From: Enterobacter sp. Bisph1
Lineage (GTDB): Bacteria > Pseudomonadota > Gammaproteobacteria > Enterobacterales > Enterobacteriaceae
DNA: 64,000 nt
Reading direction: 5' to 3'
NCBI RefSeq assembly: GCF_000814905.1
Contig: NZ_JXAG01000035.1
Span: 1 to 64,000, forward strand
Shown: positions 59,325 to 64,000 of the stretch, one piece after another
Layout: every line of letters starts with the position of its first letter
Position numbering within the stretch: position 1 is the first letter of the stretch
The notes under the pieces: generated by a model
The model's input: the letters and a program-made list of their open reading frames with translations, nothing else
What the model was told of the DNA's origin: nothing
The model's database searches: none
Translations under genes and position numbers: made by a program

Positions 59325-59894
59325 ATCTCCTCCGGATAGAATGTTTGACAAGAAATTTTTGATAGCATTCCAAATAAAGAAAAATTACAGGTGTGACATA
59401 AATTAAAAAACAACGAAAGGAAAAGTTATTTTTAATTCAAAAACAGGTCAACAAAAAACACAGTTTTTAATCCTTTAGTTGGCAACGAGAAATTTCAAGT
59501 ATGTAAGAACCTGGCGTTTTTACCATTTTGAACAAATGAATAAATATTTATTTTTATGATTTAAAAATATGAGGGACACAATAAACCGCTGATAGTGATG
59601 CTTCTTTCGGTATGCACGACTGACGTCCGCGATATCAGCCGTAAATGAGTTGAACCTTAAATCAACATTGCCGAAACGGGAAAATTTATCACAGTGAGTC
59701 CTGCAGAGAAGCCGTTTATCATAAACGGCTTGCAGATTCAGTGCAGGGTGCATAAAAGGCGATATTAGCTATAAAATTTACGTGGGCAATTGGTTGTTGC
59801 ACAGAGGTCAGGGCAAAATTCACTCTTAGAGGCCGTCGAGCAACGGCAAATACTTCGTACAAAAGTGAGCTAAATCTCGCGCAGAGAATGGGGA
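59325..59894. other. Non-coding spacer in the modular array
   Basis: 570 bases between array members 1 and 2. Very AT-rich up to about 59640; open frames on the minus strand have no ribosome site and no resemblance to known families. Confidence 0.5.
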
Positions 59895-61446
59895 TCAGTC
59901 GAGGGTTTGCCACCCATCGTTTTGCACAAGTTCTCTAATATCATATAGCCTTTGTAATTCATTAACCTCTTTTATATATGTTTCTTCCGATGGAATTACC
60001 CGCGTCGCTGGATTGGAAAGCGGATAACCATTTACTAAGCACTCTTGATGCGTAAACCAGTCTAAGTCCCCTTCTTCGCCTGTATAATAGAGGGTGATAA
60101 CATCCCCTTTTTGAAAGCCTACGTTGTCCCGGTTGCTAATGTGAATTAACCTATCCCAAAGTCCCAGTTCTATACCTAACCAGTCGGTGCTCAAAATTTC
60201 GGTAACATTCGCAGCAGCATTTGCAGCAGAAGAGGCATCAAGGAGAGCGCTAGCATAAGATGCAGCGACATCATTGGCAGACATAGGTGGAGGAGAGGGA
60301 GAAAGACCAAAAGTATTTCCAGAATATCCGGAATATAAAGACAATCCAGAATGCTCAGAATGCCCAGAATGCCGAGGCCCAAAACGGCAGGACTCCCCCG
60401 TCGAGAGCACAGAAATCCCGGAGAACCCAGAGAGCCCAGAGAGCCCAGAGAGCCGAGAATCCCCGGAATGAATAGAATACATAGAAAAAACGGAACGAAC
60501 AGAATGAGAACTTACTGCGCCAAGAGAGCTTAAAGAACTAACAGATTCGCGAGAGCTACGGGAACGACCAGAACTACTCGAGCTGGAAGAACTACTCGAA
60601 CCACTGGAGAGATAAGAATTTCCAGAACTCACAGAGCTAATTGAACTGCGTAAACTACTTGAACTGCCGCCTGACCAAAGGCTTACACCTGAAGCAGGTG
60701 AAACAGCATCGCCCAATAAAATATTTTCAATACGTTCTTTTAAGCGATCCGTACTCATTGGCCGAAATGTACCGACCTTCCGCTTCATATTGACTCCCAA
60801 CCCTTTCATATTTATTTGGCTTTTATTATTTTTATAATGCGGGATAATGCAATTTTCAACAACCCGAGTAAAAGCATCAAGCTAGTCACTAAGAAATAAC
60901 CCCATCCGATGCATTTTCATAATCGCCGCATAGATAGCATTATTTTTTTTGCTCGTGAGCCTTTGCTTCAGCGCGTGAAATAAAGCTAAGAATTTCATTG
61001 CGATTCTGGTCAGTTTGCACAATAGGGCTTTCGCGCAAGAAATCTTTCGCTTTTAAAAGTTCTTGCAAGAAAAGAATTTTTGAAAACATTTTCTCCACTA
61101 AGTATTTACAAGATTCAAATCCTGGCATCACACTCAGGTTTTCGTATAAAAGTCTTTCATGATTTAAATATTCTCTCTCTGCAGCAAGTAAAATACCAAA
61201 ATTATTTTTCCGACCGGCTTTCTGTATAAATCTGCGTGCGATATCAGCGGTGAGTGAAGCTGCAGGATTATAATATTTTTTCCTTGCGCTGTGCGCAAAA
61301 ACTATATTACTTACATTCCTAAGATCATCATGTAAAATTTGCAATAACTTATTGACTGTCGTGTCAGAGAGCACATCAACATTATGATCAATGAGCAGAG
61401 CATCATAAATCCCATTTTTCTTTGCATTTATTTTGTTTAGAGGCAT
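59895..61446 (-). pseudogene. Modular array protein 2, disrupted by a frameshift and a stop codon (Ser/Gly linker)
   Basis: The 5' part (60940-61446, MPLNKINAKKNGIYDALLID) matches the N-terminal module of the other members and ends prematurely at an A8 tract (60950-60943). Shifting one base continues the conserved sequence (MKMHRMGLFLSD), meets TAG at 60884-60882, then goes on (RVVENC, HYKNNKSQINM) into the open 3' frame (60788 MKRKVGTFRPMSTDRLKERI). The 3' part has a Ser/Gly-rich linker with LSG repeats and an intact C-terminal module (VITLYYTGEEGDLDWFTHQE-C). The distance from start to MKRKV is 219 codons plus one base, so the A tract has probably gained one base. The 3' frame has no ribosome site of its own. 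Confidence 0.8.
60330..60640. repeat. Low-complexity Ser/Gly-coding tandem repeats
   Basis: Short repeats inside array member 2: a 9-bp unit AGAGCCCAG repeated about three times around 60430-60458 (coding for Leu-Ser-Gly on the minus strand), a run of AGAATG-x-CC units at 60348-60375, and a run of Ser codons at 60560-60620. Prone to slippage, which fits the different linkers of the paralogues. Confidence 0.75.
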
Positions 61447-61757
61447 ATTTTTTCCAGGTAAGATAAGTTATTTTTCTCACAAGAAACCCTGGCATATTGA
61501 ACAAGAAAAAAAGAATGATAAAATTTTATTTTATCTGATTTTAAAAGATAATGGTTTGGAAGTTATTTAGATTTATCATGATAATGTAATACAAAAGGCA
61601 GCATCTTCCGTCACGCTTCTGCGTCATAGCGGCTACCGTTATTTCTTTGCCGGGATATTAACCTGCCAACCAGGTTCAACCCTCTTTGCCCTTGTAAATT
61701 AATATTCAACAGCCACCCTGCGGGCATATCATAAGCAGCTGTTAATTATTCTTCATT

Positions 61758-62930
61758 TTACTCGAAGGGCATAAACCAATCCGTCATTTCCACCCGATGT
61801 GCGTCATATTGTTCGCGTAGTAAATCAACGCCTATACGGTACTGCTCTTCCGTCGGGATTTCTTTTTCGGTCGGCTCTGTTTGATTATAATTATTCTGCA
61901 AACACTCTTCTTTTGTATACCAGTCAAAATCATTATTAACACCTGTATAATAAAGTGTCACTTTGCCCCCAGGCTGATATTGATCGCTATATTTTACAGC
62001 GAGGTGCTTTAACTTTTCCCAACACGCCATCGCTTTAATTTGTTCATCAGTAGCATACGAGATTTCAACTGGCGCTGGTCTGTCTTCAGAATTAAGTGCA
62101 GAAAAGCTAGAAAGAGATTCACGGCGTGAATGAACATGTTCTGTTGCAAGGGAGGTAACAGAAATACGAAGTCCAGTTGGGCGAAATGGTTCGTGAGGCG
62201 GGCCCATCGCGAATAAAATCTCTTGAATATTAGTTTTTAATTGCCTTGTGCTAAGTGGTTCAATGTTATCCACTCTCCGTTTCATGCTGATGTCAATATG
62301 TCTCATGTTTAGTCGTGATTTATTATTTACAACGGCCACAGCAAAACTTCTCATTACAACATCACGAAAATTAGTACAGCTTATATCAACGTCAATCAGC
62401 CCCATCTGCTGCATTTTTAATTGCGTGGCACAAGTAATCCTAAGACTGTGCGTATTCAACTGATCCCAGGAGTGTGTAATAAATTCCAGCAGTTCTTTAC
62501 GGTTTGGGTCTGTTTGTAAATAGCTACTTCCTCGCAGAGCAAGCATTGCCTTATACAATTGTTCCCAAAGAAATATTTTAGTATACATTTTTTCTATTAA
62601 TAGCCTGCAGACCTCAAAACCTTCTATTCCACAGATTTCTTCTGGTGGTAATCTCGCGTTTGCCAGGCGATCATTATTGGAATAACTGCTGTTTCGCGCA
62701 ACGTCATGGATAAACCTCACGGCAAGATCTCTGGTTAAGTGGGCCGCTGGATTATCAAATCTTCTCCTTGTAGAAGAAGTGAAAACTATATTTGCTGCAT
62801 CTTTGAGATCATCATATAAAATTTGCAATAATTTGTTAACAGTTTTAGCGGATAAAAAACTTTTATCTTCTTTCAAACGCAGTGAATCATAAATATTATT
62901 GACTTGCGGATTAATTTTATTTGAAAACAT
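61758..62930 (-). CDS. Modular array protein 3 (short linker), unknown function
   Basis: 390 residues from the ATG at 62930, after AAGGTG; a GTG one codon earlier is possible. N-terminal module: KINPQVNNIYDSLRLKED, SAKTVNKLLQILYDDLKDAA, and NKSRLNMRHIDISMKRRV with MKRRV at residue 216, the same distance as in member 1 (215). The linker is short (about 245-290). The C-terminal module reads KVTLYYTGVNNDFDWYTKEE-C, then PTEKEIPTEEQYRIGVDLLR. No membrane or signal segments. This is the most compact intact member and best shows the two-module plan. The spacers 61447-61757 and 62931-63180 hold no gene. Confidence 0.82.
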   Translation of the reverse strand: MFSNKINPQVNNIYDSLRLKEDKSFLSAKTVNKLLQILYDDLKDAANIVFTSSTRRRFDNPAAHLTRDLAVRFIHDVARNSSYSNNDRLANARLPPEEICGIEGFEVCRLLIEKMYTKIFLWEQLYKAMLALRGSSYLQTDPNRKELLEFITHSWDQLNTHSLRITCATQLKMQQMGLIDVDISCTNFRDVVMRSFAVAVVNNKSRLNMRHIDISMKRRVDNIEPLSTRQLKTNIQEILFAMGPPHEPFRPTGLRISVTSLATEHVHSRRESLSSFSALNSEDRPAPVEISYATDEQIKAMACWEKLKHLAVKYSDQYQPGGKVTLYYTGVNNDFDWYTKEECLQNNYNQTEPTEKEIPTEEQYRIGVDLLREQYDAHRVEMTDWFMPFE

Positions 62931-63180
62931 CACAACACCTTATTGAATAACTACCTTTGCTGTTTGATTACGGGAATTTGATATTAAAATTTCACAGGGT
63001 ATTTAAAATGATAAACCTCATTTTTATAATTCAAAGACATAAAAACTAACGTTAAAAAATACTTTGACCTTTCAAAAGTTCATGTTAAAGGTCTTTTTCT
63101 GCAGACTTGTCACTGACGCGCAGGGTTATTCCTATGATATTAAAGTTTAATACAGCTAACCAGAGCGCAGCACGGCAGAA

Positions 63181-64000
63181 TCATCGCTGCATTACGATAT
63201 GCGCGTGAATCGCTGCTTCGCGTTCTCGAACATATTTTTGACGTAACTGCTCCATCGCGATGCGATATTGTTCTTCGGTCGGAATTTGCTTCGTGATCGA
63301 ATCAGTAGCATTAAGTTTTTTATCCAGGCACTCCTCTTTCGTATACCAGTCAACATCGTTATCTTGCTTTACAAAATAAAGAGTCACTTCCGTCCCGGAC
63401 GGGTATTTTACGCTGTTTTCATTAGCCAGATCCTTTAATTTTTCCCACATCGCCATTTCTTTAATCTGCTCATGAGTTGTCGTGGAAACACCGAAATCAG
63501 CAGGCCTGGCAGAGGCAGCAGCACGCGCCGCTTCTTCAGCTCCAACAGCGGCAGCCGCTCTACGCGCATCAGCAGCAGTTGCTGCCGCGCGGGCTTCTGC
63601 AGCCGCATCAGCCGCAGCAGCATTAAACTCATTGGTAATTTGTTGACGGGTTGCGCCAGGGATAAGAAGAACATTCATTCCTGCAGGCAAATTCACAAAG
63701 TCTTCCAGACTAATAGTGTCATTAATAATAAGCAGAGGAACAGAAGACGATGGCGGCGGTGTGCCTGAGGAACGACGAGCTGATGAGGAAGCCTGAGCTA
63801 CCGGAGCAGCCCGGGCCACCGGGGCTGCCGGAGCAGCAGGAGTAACCGGAGCAGAACGAGAACTCTGCGCAGCCGGAGCAACCCGCGCAGGCGGAGGAGC
63901 CGACGCTACCGGCACTCCCTCAATGCCCAAAAATTCATTAATTCTTTCTTGTAAATCTGTCGTGCTCAGAGGACGAAAGTCATAAACCTTCCGTTCCATA
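63181..64000 (-). CDS. Modular array protein 4 (Ala/Pro linker), 5' part beyond the window
   Basis: Partial: the open frame runs to the window edge. MERKVYDFRPLSTTDLQERI at 63999 corresponds to the internal MKRKV motif at about residue 215 of the other members, so the true start should lie roughly 640 bases beyond 64000. The linker is Ala/Pro-rich (APAAPVARAAPVAQ; AAADAAAEARAAATAADARR), quite unlike those of members 1 and 2. The C-terminal module VTLYFVKQDNDVDWYTKEE-C, IPTEEQYRIAMEQLRQKY is closest to member 3. Confidence 0.8.
   Translation of the reverse strand, partial: MERKVYDFRPLSTTDLQERINEFLGIEGVPVASAPPPARVAPAAQSSRSAPVTPAAPAAPVARAAPVAQASSSARRSSGTPPPSSSVPLLIINDTISLEDFVNLPAGMNVLLIPGATRQQITNEFNAAAADAAAEARAAATAADARRAAAAVGAEEAARAAASARPADFGVSTTTHEQIKEMAMWEKLKDLANENSVKYPSGTEVTLYFVKQDNDVDWYTKEECLDKKLNATDSITKQIPTEEQYRIAMEQLRQKYVREREAAIHAHIVMQR

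Noticed and set aside
59520-59753. 77-residue minus-strand open frame between array members
   Set aside because: No ribosome site or homology to the array modules.
57900-64000. Possible CRISPR or other regularly spaced repeat array
   Set aside because: The repeats are short, irregular and in frame with protein linkers; no direct repeat and unique spacer pattern exists anywhere in the window.

Overview
The window is chromosomal DNA of an enterobacterium (Enterobacteriaceae, probably near Enterobacter, Kosakonia or Klebsiella). The protein sequences from 0.5 to 31.4 kb are very close to Escherichia coli proteins I know, and the gene order matches the E. coli 27-min region: tyrT/rtt repeats, narIJHG, narK, narXL, ychO, ychN, chaC, chaB, chaA, kdsA, sirB1, sirB2, prmC, prfA, hemA, lolB, ispE, prs, dauA, ychH, pth, ychF. 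Genus assignment is inference; no rRNA gene is present.

0-0.5 kb: two 180-bp repeats of the tyrosine tRNA operon tail, then a shared terminator. 0.5-11.7 kb: the nitrate respiration locus, with nitrate reductase A (narGHJI, minus strand), the nitrate/nitrite carrier narK and the divergent sensor-regulator pair narXL. Both control regions carry perfect FNR palindromes and clusters of NarL heptamers. 11.7-31.4 kb: housekeeping genes. A secreted PEBP-family protein, a chemoreceptor and a small DUF1883-like gene sit among the conserved genes.

31.4-39 kb: a decayed, AT-rich accessory region starting exactly at the 3' end of ychF. About 144 bp covering the ychF stop codon and terminator is repeated 1.77 kb further on, bracketing an IS3-family transposase scar and an acetyltransferase gene. 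A wrecked P4-type integrase lies just beyond the second copy. Then comes an intact, translationally coupled two-gene operon of unknown function (34.3-37.4 kb; PH-like plus TerB-like protein and a membrane-associated partner), an orphan barstar-type inhibitor, a fragment of mmuM and small membrane proteins.

39-52.4 kb: accessory metabolism and signalling. This includes a secreted DUF6130-like protein with an exported epoxide-hydrolase-like enzyme, a diguanylate cyclase, a second chemoreceptor with a sigma-28-like promoter, an AraC regulator divergent from a GPH sugar transporter and a GH127 beta-L-arabinofuranosidase, an S66 (MccF/LdcA-like) peptidase and a ketopantoate-reductase-like enzyme.

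52.4-64 kb: two unrelated families of tandem paralogues of unknown function, separated by a phosphoketolase gene. The first is three co-linear ~195-residue proteins with an invariant His-Gly (72-73) and Cys (106), resembling a clan CD cysteine peptidase dyad; parts of the neighbouring gene and intergenic DNA were duplicated along with them. The second is a minus-strand array of four modular proteins: a ~215-residue N-terminal helical module ending in a M[KE]RKV-type motif, a linker whose sequence differs completely from copy to copy (Ser/Ala repeats, Ser/Gly, short, Ala/Pro), and a ~70-residue C-terminal module with VTLYYTG and W-x-T-x-x-EC motifs. One member is broken by a frameshift at an A8 tract plus a TAG codon, and the last runs off the window. 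These two families and the 34-37 kb operon are the best candidates for undescribed biology.
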